From Chryseobacterium sp. (GTDB lineage: Bacteria; Bacteroidota; Bacteroidia; Flavobacteriales; Weeksellaceae), in contig NZ_JARBTK010000004.1 of NCBI RefSeq assembly GCF_029240215.1, positions 1 to 64,000 on the forward strand: DNA of 64,000 bases, written 5' to 3'. A program made the position numbers and the translations under genes. The notes under the pieces were generated by a model, which was given only the letters and a program-made list of their open reading frames with translations, searched no databases and was not told where the DNA came from. This document shows positions 34,326-43,148 of this stretch, one piece after another; positions within the stretch are counted from its first letter, which is position 1; each line of letters opens with the position of its first letter.

Positions 34326-34372
34326 AGTTATTCATTTCAAAAGCATTAAATTTGTTGTGTTAAAATAATTTA

Positions 34373-36013
34373 ATGAAATACGTTTTACTTACGCTCATTT
34401 CAGCGATGCTTTTGTCCATATCGTGGCCCACGTACGGAATTCCGTTTTTTATATTTTTCGCACTTGTTCCGCTTCTGATGATGGAACACGGCGTGTCTAA
34501 ATTTTCACAGTTTAAAAGAAAAAGCTGGGTAGTTTTCGGACTTTCTTACCTCTGTTTTATCATCTGGAATATTGTCACTACAGGTTGGCTATACGGTTCA
34601 AAAAATCCGGACGGAAGCCACTCGATATTGGCAGTTGTTTTCCCTGTTTTGGTCAATTCATTATTATATTCACTGGTATTCCAATGCTATCATTGGTATA
34701 AAAATGCGCAGGGAAGCTATTGGGGGCTGGCTTTTTTTGTAGCGATCTGGATGAGTTTTGAGAAATTTCATTTAAATTGGGAATTTACCTGGCCGTGGTT
34801 GAATTTGGGAAATGTTTTTTCAGACTATCCAAAATTAATTCAATGGTATGACACTTTGGGATCAACAGGAGGAAGCTTCTGGATATTATTGATTAATGTT
34901 CTGATATTTTACACCATAAGAGCTTTTGAAGCCGGACGAAAAAGAAAAGATCTTATCCGAAATTCTTCTATTGTAGCATTATTAATCATTGCACCGATGA
35001 TTATTTCTTTAGTAAAATTTAATAATTTTGATGAAAAACCAATTGGTGAAGTCAATGTTTTGATGCTACAGCCCGCTCTCGATCCTTATGCCGAAAAATA
35101 TTTAAAAGACAGCATCACTATTGTCAACGAACTGCTTTCACTTGCAGAACAAAACACAAAAGGTAAAATAGATTATTATATTGCTCCCGAAACAGCAATC
35201 CCGGGAAGAGGTTCGATTTCAGAAACTGCATTTGAAAAAAGCGGCCTTCTGAATGATGTGAAAGGATTTTTAGCAAAACATCCGGGCTCTGTTTTCACAA
35301 CAGGAATTTCATCCCATCGACTCTACAAAAGCACAGAAAATTTACCAAAAGAAGCGTATCAGCTGAATCCCCAATTGTGGATTGAAAGTTACAATTCTGC
35401 GATACAGATTGTTCCCAACCAAAAAGTGGAAGTTTATCACAAAGGAAAATTGGTTCCCGGTGTTGAGATTTTTCCTTACATGAGTGTTTTCAAGCCAATC
35501 TTGGGCAACGCAATGCTGAATTTAGGTGGAACTGTAGCTTCTCTCGGAACAGATAAAGAACGTGTGGCATTTTCAAATCCTTATAATAAAGGAAAAATCG
35601 CTCCGATTATATGTTATGAAAGTATATACGGAGAATTTGTTACCGAATATGTAAAGAAAGGAGCTAACTTTTTAGCGATTGTCACCAACGATTCTTGGTG
35701 GGGCGTTACAGAAGGTCACAAACAACTTTTGTCTTACGCAAGACTGAGAGCGATCGAAACCAGAAGAGAAATTGCAAGATCAGCCAACAGTGGAATTTCT
35801 GCCCATATTAACGCCAAAGGCGAAGTTTTGGAAGATACTTTCTATGGTGATCAGACTGCTTTATTTGCTAAAGTCAATCTTTATGATCACGAAACATTTT
35901 ATGTGAAAGCCGGAGATCTGCTCACCAGATTTTCGATATTTTCTTTTGGCTTCCTTCTTTTTTATTTTTTAATTAAATGGTTTCAGAATAAATTGCAGAA
36001 AAAGAAAGCTTAG
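34373..36013 (+). CDS. lnt: Apolipoprotein N-acyltransferase
   Basis: This 546 aa inner-membrane enzyme adds the third acyl chain to lipoproteins. Multiple N-terminal membrane helices (about 1-215) are followed by a nitrilase-like periplasmic domain. The Glu-Lys-Cys triad appears in YIAPETAIPG (Glu near 277), VYHKGKLVPG (Lys near 360) and PIICYESIYG (Cys near 413). A final membrane helix is near 520. Many lipoproteins in this window depend on the pathway. Length is at the long end for Lnt. Confidence 0.93.
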   Translation: MKYVLLTLISAMLLSISWPTYGIPFFIFFALVPLLMMEHGVSKFSQFKRKSWVVFGLSYLCFIIWNIVTTGWLYGSKNPDGSHSILAVVFPVLVNSLLYSLVFQCYHWYKNAQGSYWGLAFFVAIWMSFEKFHLNWEFTWPWLNLGNVFSDYPKLIQWYDTLGSTGGSFWILLINVLIFYTIRAFEAGRKRKDLIRNSSIVALLIIAPMIISLVKFNNFDEKPIGEVNVLMLQPALDPYAEKYLKDSITIVNELLSLAEQNTKGKIDYYIAPETAIPGRGSISETAFEKSGLLNDVKGFLAKHPGSVFTTGISSHRLYKSTENLPKEAYQLNPQLWIESYNSAIQIVPNQKVEVYHKGKLVPGVEIFPYMSVFKPILGNAMLNLGGTVASLGTDKERVAFSNPYNKGKIAPIICYESIYGEFVTEYVKKGANFLAIVTNDSWWGVTEGHKQLLSYARLRAIETRREIARSANSGISAHINAKGEVLEDTFYGDQTALFAKVNLYDHETFYVKAGDLLTRFSIFSFGFLLFYFLIKWFQNKLQKKKA

Positions 36014-36155
36014 CTATTTTAAATTATTGAAAGATGCATTTAAGATAAAAATTTAGAAATCGCTTAATAACGCTCTATCAAACAATTATTAAATCTCGTT
36101 TGACTCAAAATAAATTGAAAAGGCAAATTATTATTATAAAAGTTTTGTATAAAAT

Positions 36156-36186
36156 TTGTCTGTCTAAAAAATTATTCGTTATTTTG
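36156..36186 (+). promoter_or_regulatory. Promoter of the rpmB-rpmG cluster
   Basis: TTG (36156-36158), 20 bp, TTATTTTG (36179-36186; seven of eight matches to TAnnTTTG). The 36187-36222 stretch is a short leader before rpmB. Confidence 0.5.
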
Positions 36187-36222
36187 CAACCTCAAATATT
36201 ATACAAATAAGAACATCGAGAT

Positions 36223-36465
36223 ATGTCAAGAATTTGCCAGATAACAGGAAAGCGTGCAATGGTTGGTAACAACGTTTCCCACGCTAATAACAAAACGAAG
36301 CGTCGTTTTGAAATTAACTTATTGGAGAAGAAATTTTACCTTCCAGAGCAGGATAAGCACGTTACTTTAAAAGTATCAGCTCATGGATTGAGAGTTATTA
36401 ACAAGATTGGAATCGAAGAGGCTATCGAAAGAGGCATCAGAGGAGGATTGATTAAAAAGAACTAA
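36223..36465 (+). CDS. rpmB: 50S ribosomal protein L28
   Basis: The 80 aa protein begins [21 protein letters not shown], the classic L28 start, and has the basic core [11 protein letters not shown]. It lacks the CxxC pairs of zinc-binding L28 forms. It leads the rpmB-rpmG-DUF4295 cluster, 3 bp upstream of rpmG. Confidence 0.95.
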   Translation: MSRICQITGKRAMVGNNVSHANNKTKRRFEINLLEKKFYLPEQDKHVTLKVSAHGLRVINKIGIEEAIERGIRGGLIKKN

Positions 36466-36468
36466 ATC

Positions 36469-36651
36469 ATGGCAAAAAAAGGAAACAGAGTTCAAGTAAT
36501 TCTTGAATGTACAGAGCACAAAGAAAGTGGTATGCCAGGAATGTCTAGATACATTTCTACTAAAAATAAAAAGAACACTACAGAAAGATTGGAATTGAAA
36601 AAATACAATCCGGTTCTTAAGAGATCTACCCTTCACAAAGAAATCAAGTAA
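36469..36651 (+). CDS. rpmG: 50S ribosomal protein L33
   Basis: The 60 aa protein has the L33 motifs [34 protein letters not shown] and LHKE. It has only one Cys (position 14), so it is the zinc-free C-minus type. Spacing of 3 bp after rpmB and 19 bp before the DUF4295 gene suggests one operon. Confidence 0.94.
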   Translation: MAKKGNRVQVILECTEHKESGMPGMSRYISTKNKKNTTERLELKKYNPVLKRSTLHKEIK

Positions 36652-36670
36652 TTTATAAATATAATTTACC

Positions 36671-36823
36671 ATGGCAAAGAAAGTAGTAGCAACCCTACAA
36701 AGCGGACAGTCAAAAAAAATGACTAAAGTTGTGAAAATGGTGAAGTCTTCTAAATCAGAAGCTTACGTTTTCGAAGAAAAAGTAATGAATGCAGACGAAG
36801 TTGACGCTTATTTGAAAAAATAA
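36671..36823 (+). CDS. DUF4295 small basic protein (Bacteroidota ribosome-associated)
   Basis: The 50 aa protein reads MAKKVVATLQSGQ...YVFEEKVMNADEVDAYLKK. It matches DUF4295, which is found beside rpmB and rpmG in Bacteroidota. I recall it being described as a phylum-specific ribosomal protein (called bL38), though I am not certain of the name. The clustering and basic composition support a ribosomal role. Confidence 0.85.
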   Translation: MAKKVVATLQSGQSKKMTKVVKMVKSSKSEAYVFEEKVMNADEVDAYLKK

Positions 36824-36845
36824 TCAGTTACTTTATTTACAATAC

Positions 36846-36877
36846 AAAAACTACTCATATTTTGGGTAGTTTTTTTG
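36846..36877 (+). terminator. Intrinsic terminator after DUF4295 gene
   Basis: The stem AAAAACTAC / GTAGTTTTT flanks an AT-rich loop and is followed by a T-run. It lies 23 bp past the DUF4295 stop and separates it from ftsY, which has a TATCTTTG box at 36879-36886. Confidence 0.65.
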
Positions 36878-36929
36878 TTATCTTTGTGTGTACAAGACAA
36901 AGTAAGCTTATAAAAATCAAAATTCTAAG

Positions 36930-37883
36930 ATGAGTTGGTTTAAAAATATTTTTAAGAAAGAAGAAAAAGAAACTTTAGATAAAGGTTTGGAAAAATCAAA
37001 TCAGGGTTTCTTTGAAAAAATGACCAAAGCCGTAGTCGGCAAAAGCAAAGTAGATGACGAGGTTCTTGATGATCTTGAAGAAATACTTATCGCTTCCGAC
37101 GTAGGAGCGTCTACCACCATCAAAATTATCCAGAGAATTGAAGAACGTATCGCAAGAGACAAGTACGTCAATACAAGCGAACTTGACCGCATTCTGCGCG
37201 AAGAAATCTCAGGATTACTTTTAGAAAATCCACAGGCAAATACAGGAAACATCGACACTTCAAAAAAACCTTATGTCATTATGGTTGTAGGGGTAAATGG
37301 TGTCGGGAAAACAACTACAATCGGGAAATTGGCTCATCAATTTAAAGCTGATGGAAAAAAAGTAGTTTTGGGCGCTGGAGACACTTTCCGTGCAGCAGCA
37401 GTGGATCAACTTACCATCTGGAGCGAAAGAGCCGGGGTAACGATCGTAAAACAGGAAATGGGTTCAGACCCGGCTTCTGTTGCCTTTGACACGGTACAGA
37501 GCGCAGTTGCACAAAATGCAGATGTTGTCATTATTGATACTGCAGGAAGACTTCATAATAAGATCAATTTGATGAATGAGCTTTCAAAGATCAAAAGAGT
37601 AATGCAGAAAGTAATTCCTGATGCTCCTCACGAGATTTTATTGGTATTGGATGGTTCAACCGGACAAAATGCTTTCGAACAGGCAAAACAATTTACAGCT
37701 GCGACTGAAGTTAATGCTTTGGCAGTAACAAAATTAGACGGAACCGCAAAAGGTGGTGTAGTAATCGGAATCTCTGATCAGTTCCAGATTCCCGTGAAAT
37801 ATATAGGTGTTGGCGAAAAGATGCAGGACCTGCAGTTATTTAATGGTACAGAGTTTGTAGATTCATTCTTCAAGAAGAGATAA
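36930..37883 (+). CDS. ftsY: Signal recognition particle receptor FtsY
   Basis: This 317 aa SRP-receptor GTPase targets membrane proteins co-translationally. It has an acidic, charged N-terminus, the NG domain with GVNGVGKTTTIGKLA (about 118-132), DTAGRL (about 205) and TKLDGTAKGG (about 270). The N-terminal A domain is very short, as usual in Bacteroidota. A TATCTTTG box (36879-36886) lies upstream. The nearby small ribosomal genes are part of a conserved arrangement. Confidence 0.95.
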   Translation: MSWFKNIFKKEEKETLDKGLEKSNQGFFEKMTKAVVGKSKVDDEVLDDLEEILIASDVGASTTIKIIQRIEERIARDKYVNTSELDRILREEISGLLLENPQANTGNIDTSKKPYVIMVVGVNGVGKTTTIGKLAHQFKADGKKVVLGAGDTFRAAAVDQLTIWSERAGVTIVKQEMGSDPASVAFDTVQSAVAQNADVVIIDTAGRLHNKINLMNELSKIKRVMQKVIPDAPHEILLVLDGSTGQNAFEQAKQFTAATEVNALAVTKLDGTAKGGVVIGISDQFQIPVKYIGVGEKMQDLQLFNGTEFVDSFFKKR

Positions 37884-37940
37884 CTAATCTTTATTTCTTG
37901 AAAAATAAACCAAATTTATTAACGTTAAAAAATTAAAACT

Positions 37941-38201
37941 ATGGGATTCATTACATGGATTATTTTCGGTCTGATAGCAGGAGCACTTGCTAAATTAATT
38001 ATGCCAGGAAAACAAGGTGGTGGTTGGCTTATCACTATTATATTGGGAATTGTTGGCGCATTCGTAGGCGGTCTTATCGGCGTTTATGTTTTACATTGGG
38101 GAGATGTAGATTCTTTCTGGAATTTTAAAAGCTGGTTTCTCGCCATCGGTGGTGCAGTACTGGTTATTTGGCTTTATGAAATGCTAACCAAAAAGAACTA
38201 A
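37941..38201 (+). CDS. GlsB/YeaQ/YmgE family membrane protein
   Basis: The 86 aa protein has three hydrophobic helices rich in Gly, with the family pattern GLIAGALAKLIMPGKQGGGW near residue 12. These transglycosylase-associated stress proteins are poorly understood. It lies 57 bp after ftsY and ends in a long perfect palindrome (38216-38256). Confidence 0.88.
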   Translation: MGFITWIIFGLIAGALAKLIMPGKQGGGWLITIILGIVGAFVGGLIGVYVLHWGDVDSFWNFKSWFLAIGGAVLVIWLYEMLTKKN

Positions 38202-38215
38202 AAATTTCACATAAT

Positions 38216-38258
38216 AAAAAAATCCGGATTTGAAAATTTCAAATCCGGATTTTTTTAT
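38216..38258. terminator. Bidirectional terminator, long perfect palindrome
   Basis: An 18-19 bp perfect inverted repeat (arm AAAAAATCCGGATTTGAAA) with a tiny loop, between convergent genes, with A- and T-runs on both outer sides. Confidence 0.85.
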
Positions 38259-38270
38259 GAACAATATAAT

Positions 38271-40025
38271 TTAGTTGATTTTAATCTGATAAGGCATTTC
38301 CATTTTCACTTCAGACTTTAGTTTTTGATCCGTCATCTGTTGGAAAATTTCATAATTTGCTTTACCAATTTTATTTTTGATCACTCTTGCAGAAATATCA
38401 TCTTCATTTAAATCCTCAAAAATCTGTTCGAATGATGTTTTACTCTTAGGATAAGAAGAAACATTGTATGATTTTAAACCTGCCTTTTGCGCAGCAAATT
38501 TCACAGCATCTTCCAGACTTCCCAACTCATCTACCAAACCAATTTGCTTTGCACGGGTTCCACTCCACACTCTGCCTCCACCGATCGCATCAATATCTTC
38601 AAAAGATTTTTTTCTGTTTTGAGTCACAAAGTGTACAAATCTTTTATAAGTACCTTCTACACTTCTGGTCATCACATTTACTCCGTAAGGCGTTAATCCA
38701 TTCAGTGAAGAATAATATGCTGCATTAGCGTTTGTAGCAACAATATCAGAACGTACGCCGTTTCTGTTGGCTAATTCTTTAAAATAAGGCAACACACCAA
38801 AAACTCCGATAGATCCTGTAAGTGTATTGGGTTCAGAATAAATTTTATCTGCAGCCATTGCAATATAATAACCGCCAGAAGCTGCATAATCACCGAAAGA
38901 AACAACCAAAGGCTTTTTCTTTTTTAGTTGTTGAAGTTCAAATAAAATTTCGTCCGAAGCATTTGCACTTCCTCCTGGAGAATTAATTCTTAATACTACA
39001 GCTTTTACCTTTTTATCATCCTGCAGATCTTTGATATACTCAATATACTTATCAGAATAAATATCACTGTACTCGTCACCATTATTGATAGAGCCTGATG
39101 CATATAGCACAGCAACCTTTTCTCCGGATTTATCTTTATCTGAGAAAGAATCGATATACTTCGTCAAAGAAATCTTATTCAATTTATCATCTTCCTTTAA
39201 ACTAAGTTTGGTTCTGATCATTTGATCATATTCAGTTTTCTGAATGAGTTTATCAGCAAGTTTATATTGTAAACTCTGATCCGGAATCATTCCGTACAAA
39301 CTGTCAACTACAGTTTTAAACTGGGCAGCATCCATTTTTCTTGAAGATGCTATTTTAGAAGCTGTATTACCCCAAATATCATTCAAAAGCGTACTCAACT
39401 GCTCTTTGTTTTCAGGGGAAATATCATTTCTTAGAAATGGCTCAACCGCAGATTTGAACTTCCCGTGACGGATTACTTCAATACCAATTCCGTATTTTTC
39501 AGCAAAGTCTTTAAAGAAAGTCACTTCTGTTGAAAGACCTTTCAACTCAATTCCGCCGGACGGATTAAGATAATACTGATCTGCAACAGATCCTAGATAA
39601 TAAGAAGATTGAGAAACCGTATTGCCGTAAGCATAAACAAATTTTCCGCTCTTTTTAAAATCCTGAATAGCAGCTCTCAAATCGTCGATTTGTGTAATTC
39701 CTGCATTCAGATTATCAACTTCAATGCTGATACCTTTAATATTATCATCAGTTTTGGCTTTTTTAACAGCTTGCAAAACATCATATATAAGTACGCTTGT
39801 ATTTTTTTTGTTCATAATAAAAATACTTTGCTGCTCTTCTGTAGGACTGTCTATAATATCTGTTTTAAGGTTAATTGTTAAAACAGAATTCTTTTTCACA
39901 CTCACAGATTTTTCATTACTCATTGATCCAAATGCAATCATTATAATAAAAAAGAAGAAAAATACAACACACAATATCGCAATTGCGACTATATTTGCCA
40001 ATACGTTTTTAAAGAAACTCTTCAT
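38271..40025 (-). CDS. sppA: Signal peptide peptidase SppA (67K type)
   Basis: This 584 aa membrane-anchored serine peptidase digests cleaved signal peptides. An N-terminal transmembrane helix (about 10-35) precedes two tandem ClpP-like domains. The Ser/Lys dyad is visible as Lys in RHGKFKSAVEPF (first half) and Ser in GDYAASGGYYIA (second half, near residue 383), matching the E. coli enzyme. Its start codon is only 18 bp from that of the divergent folK gene. Confidence 0.92.
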   Translation of the reverse strand: MKSFFKNVLANIVAIAILCVVFFFFFIIMIAFGSMSNEKSVSVKKNSVLTINLKTDIIDSPTEEQQSIFIMNKKNTSVLIYDVLQAVKKAKTDDNIKGISIEVDNLNAGITQIDDLRAAIQDFKKSGKFVYAYGNTVSQSSYYLGSVADQYYLNPSGGIELKGLSTEVTFFKDFAEKYGIGIEVIRHGKFKSAVEPFLRNDISPENKEQLSTLLNDIWGNTASKIASSRKMDAAQFKTVVDSLYGMIPDQSLQYKLADKLIQKTEYDQMIRTKLSLKEDDKLNKISLTKYIDSFSDKDKSGEKVAVLYASGSINNGDEYSDIYSDKYIEYIKDLQDDKKVKAVVLRINSPGGSANASDEILFELQQLKKKKPLVVSFGDYAASGGYYIAMAADKIYSEPNTLTGSIGVFGVLPYFKELANRNGVRSDIVATNANAAYYSSLNGLTPYGVNVMTRSVEGTYKRFVHFVTQNRKKSFEDIDAIGGGRVWSGTRAKQIGLVDELGSLEDAVKFAAQKAGLKSYNVSSYPKSKTSFEQIFEDLNEDDISARVIKNKIGKANYEIFQQMTDQKLKSEVKMEMPYQIKIN

Positions 40026-40043
40026 AAATAATCATTTTTCAAT

Positions 40044-40457
40044 ATGTCGCAGCATAAGGTAGTTTTGTTACTGGGAAGTAACATTGGTGATAAAAAAAAG
40101 AACATTGATACTGCATTGGAAAAGCTAAAAGAAGTAAGTGAAATATTAAAAAATAGTGAATATTTAACATCTGACCCTGTAGAATTTGTAAGTTCAAATA
40201 ATTTTTGTAATATTGCATCAATAATATTTACGCATCTTTCACCAATTCAGCTATTAAATTTCATTAAAGAAACTGAAATTGAAATGGGGAGAATTAATGA
40301 TTCAAGAATATCGGGGAGCTACACAGATAGAATCATAGATATTGATATTGTTACTTACGATGCGCTAAATTTTATTTCAGAAAGATTAGAGATCCCTCAT
40401 AAAAAACATCTTTTTGAAAGGGAATTTTCCAGAATATTATTAAAAGATTTTATTTAA
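40044..40457 (+). CDS. folK: 2-amino-4-hydroxy-6-hydroxymethyldihydropteridine diphosphokinase
   Basis: This 137 aa enzyme (HPPK) makes the pterin diphosphate for folate. It has LLLGSNIGDKKKNID (about 8-22), the EMGR box and the motif YTDRIIDIDIVTYD (about 94-107), which holds the two catalytic Asp residues. It is short but complete. It lies 18 bp from the divergent sppA gene and 24 bp upstream of the first OmpA-like gene. Confidence 0.92.
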   Translation: MSQHKVVLLLGSNIGDKKKNIDTALEKLKEVSEILKNSEYLTSDPVEFVSSNNFCNIASIIFTHLSPIQLLNFIKETEIEMGRINDSRISGSYTDRIIDIDIVTYDALNFISERLEIPHKKHLFEREFSRILLKDFI

Positions 40458-40480
40458 TCAAAAAACATAAAACATATTGT

Positions 40481-41572
40481 ATGAAATTAGGTTTATTCTT
40501 ATTGGCCACTTTGCCTATTGCAACTTATGCTCAAGACAGTATTGCGGTTAATACTTCAGATCAGTATCCCAATACTTTTTCTTCCGGTTCTGCAAATATT
40601 CAAAAATTTGACAACAAAGCAAGGAGATTCAACGACTGGTCTGTATCAGTTGGTGGAGGTCCCGCTTTTATGACATTTGCGGACGTCACATCTTTTTACG
40701 GAGATAAAATCAATTGGGGATGGAATGCTTACGCAAGCATAGACAAGCAGATCACACATACTTTTGGTGTGAGTTTGCAATACCAGATGGGTGAGACTAA
40801 TCAGCAGGCTCAACTTCCAACAAATCCTAAAGCAGGTGTAGCAAATGCATGGACAAAATTCCATCAGGTATCTATCTTGGGAGACATTAACTTTTCAAAT
40901 TTACTAAGAAGAGTTGATAACAAGTCACCTTTCAGATGGGCGCTTCACGGTTATTTGGGAGGAGGTTTTCAAGGGTATAAAACTGAATTGATAGATAATG
41001 ATATCTCTCAATGGCAGACAAACAACTTCCCTATTATGGTAGATCAGAAATTAGGTATTGCATCATTCTTTATGCAAGCCGGAGTTGGATTGAAATATAA
41101 TGTATCCAGATTGATCGACGTAGAAGCAAGAGTGATGTATATCAACAGCTTTGATGAAGAATTTGATGGTGGAGGTAATGTGAGAGAAGCACCCGGATCA
41201 AATGGGTACAGACTTAATTATAATTTAATCAATGATTCTTATTCTGATGCAATGATGACTTTCAATTTAGGTCTATCATTCAAATTAGGAAAACAGCAGT
41301 CTCACTTAGCATGGCACGATCCATTACAGGAAGTTTATTACAAAACTTATCTGCTTGAAAACACAGCGAGTGAACTTGTAGTTTGTACGCAAGGTGACAA
41401 CGATAATGATGGAGTTTGTGATGACTGGGACAGAGAATTGAACACACCTTCCGGAGCAAGAGTTGACGGTGCAGGTGTAGCTTTAGATATGGATCTTGAT
41501 GGAGTAATTGACTTATATGATAAGTGTGTTACTGTAGCAGGACCCGCAGATAATAATGGTTGTCCTAAATAA
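40481..41572 (+). CDS. OmpA-like barrel protein lacking the OmpA peptidoglycan domain
   Basis: The 363 aa protein has a signal peptide (1-17, TYAQ), an eight-stranded beta-barrel (about 40-285), a calcium-binding thrombospondin type 3-like segment (DNDNDGVCDDWD, about 300-325) and ends at DNNGCPK. It is paralogous to the next gene over most of its length, including conserved SNLLRRVDNKS and HLAWHDPLQEVYYK, but ends before the C-terminal OmpA domain. So it should not bind peptidoglycan. Probably in one operon with the next gene. Confidence 0.8.
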   Translation: MKLGLFLLATLPIATYAQDSIAVNTSDQYPNTFSSGSANIQKFDNKARRFNDWSVSVGGGPAFMTFADVTSFYGDKINWGWNAYASIDKQITHTFGVSLQYQMGETNQQAQLPTNPKAGVANAWTKFHQVSILGDINFSNLLRRVDNKSPFRWALHGYLGGGFQGYKTELIDNDISQWQTNNFPIMVDQKLGIASFFMQAGVGLKYNVSRLIDVEARVMYINSFDEEFDGGGNVREAPGSNGYRLNYNLINDSYSDAMMTFNLGLSFKLGKQQSHLAWHDPLQEVYYKTYLLENTASELVVCTQGDNDNDGVCDDWDRELNTPSGARVDGAGVALDMDLDGVIDLYDKCVTVAGPADNNGCPK

Positions 41573-41628
41573 TCAAATTATCAAAAAAATAAACAAATCA
41601 TTTAATTAACTAAATAAAAAAATACACT

Positions 41629-43074
41629 ATGAAATTAAGTTTAGCAATTGTTGCATTGGCTTTAGCGGTTCCTACTGCGGCGTTTGCACAAGATTCAATA
41701 GCGGTAGTTTCAAATGAAGGATATCCAAATACATTCTCATCTGGTTCTGCTAATGTTTCCCCATTTACACAAAAATCAAAAAGATTCAATGATTGGGCTA
41801 TCTCATTTGGTGCAGGTGTACCATTAGTACAGTCTGGAGATTTAACATCAATAAAAAACGGTAACGGAAAAAATCTTTTTGGTTATTCAGCTTATGTAAG
41901 TGTTGACAAAGCAATCACTCACGCTTTCGGTATCAACTTACAATATGATAGAGGTGAAACGAGACAAGGTTGGTTCAACACTAAAGATGCTGCTGTTGCA
42001 GGACAAGAAGGTGCGAGAACTCAATATGATGCAATCTCAATCTTGGGAGATATTAATTTCTCAAATCTTTTAAGAAGAGTTGACAACAAATCTACTTTCA
42101 GATGGGCACTTCACGGTTATGCTGGTGTTGGTACTTTGGCTTACAGAGCATATTTAAAAGATGCAGCAGGTCAGAGACTGATGACTGAAGTGAAGCCTTT
42201 CAAATTTGGTTCTTTCTTCGGTCAGGCCGGAGCCGGACTTAAATTTAAAGTAAACAGAAGAATCGATCTTGAAACAAGATTAATGTATGTTTACACAGGT
42301 GACGATGAATTTGATGGTGGAGGTGCACAATATAGTAACATTAACAAAAGAGAAGACCAGATTTCTGACAATTTCTTCAATGCTACTGTAGGTTTATCTT
42401 TAAAATTAGGAAAACACGAATCTCACTTAATGTGGCATGATCCATTGCAGGAAATTTATTACAAATTAGATGTTTTGGCTAATAAAAATCAGGATATCGA
42501 AGTTTGTAAAAAAGGTGATGCAGATAACGACGGAGTTTGCGATGATTGGGACAGACAGCTTGATACTCCTGCAGGTGCAAGAGTTGACGGTGCGGGTGTA
42601 GCTCTTGATGCAGATTTAGATGGTGTAATTGATCTTTACGATAAATGTGTAACAGTTCCAGGACCAGTTGAAAATGATGGTTGTCCTCTTACACCAACAA
42701 CGCCTGTAGGTCCTGTTGACGAAACAGTTACAAATATGGAAGGAATTGAGTTTGACTTAAATTCTGACAGAATCTTACCTTCAAACACACCGATTCTTAA
42801 TAATGCTGTAAGCTATATCAATTCTTCAAACGGTGCTTACACTGTAATTGGAGCAACTGATACAAGAGCTTCTGATGAGTATAATCAAAAACTATCTGAA
42901 AGAAGAGCAAACAGTGTGAAAAACTATTTAATCAAAAATGGCGTAGATTCTTCTAAATTAAACGCTGTAGGTAGAGGTGAAAAAGACCTTAAATACCCAG
43001 AGTGTGAGCCTGCTACTAAATGTCCTGAATGGAAAAACAGAGCAAACAGAAGAGTATATTTCGAAGCTAAATAA
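41629..43074 (+). CDS. OmpA family outer-membrane porin-like protein
   Basis: This 481 aa protein has a signal peptide (1-20, AFAQ), a beta-barrel (about 40-285), a thrombospondin type 3-like calcium repeat (DADNDGVCDDWD) and a C-terminal OmpA peptidoglycan-binding domain (about 365-481). The OmpA domain shows QKLSERRANSVKNYLIKNG and NRRVYF. It tethers the outer membrane to the wall. It is the full-length member of a tandem pair and ends with a strong terminator. Confidence 0.92.
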   Translation: MKLSLAIVALALAVPTAAFAQDSIAVVSNEGYPNTFSSGSANVSPFTQKSKRFNDWAISFGAGVPLVQSGDLTSIKNGNGKNLFGYSAYVSVDKAITHAFGINLQYDRGETRQGWFNTKDAAVAGQEGARTQYDAISILGDINFSNLLRRVDNKSTFRWALHGYAGVGTLAYRAYLKDAAGQRLMTEVKPFKFGSFFGQAGAGLKFKVNRRIDLETRLMYVYTGDDEFDGGGAQYSNINKREDQISDNFFNATVGLSLKLGKHESHLMWHDPLQEIYYKLDVLANKNQDIEVCKKGDADNDGVCDDWDRQLDTPAGARVDGAGVALDADLDGVIDLYDKCVTVPGPVENDGCPLTPTTPVGPVDETVTNMEGIEFDLNSDRILPSNTPILNNAVSYINSSNGAYTVIGATDTRASDEYNQKLSERRANSVKNYLIKNGVDSSKLNAVGRGEKDLKYPECEPATKCPEWKNRANRRVYFEAK

Positions 43075-43093
43075 TAAACTTCTTACATATTTT

Positions 43094-43120
43094 AAAAGTC
43101 ACGCTATGCGTGACTTTTTT
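43094..43120 (+). terminator. Intrinsic terminator of OmpA gene pair
   Basis: A perfect 11-bp stem (AAAAGTCACGC / GCGTGACTTTT) with loop TAT is followed by T residues. Confidence 0.85.
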
Positions 43121-43148
43121 GTTAAATTAGTTTCTCTATTTTTACACT

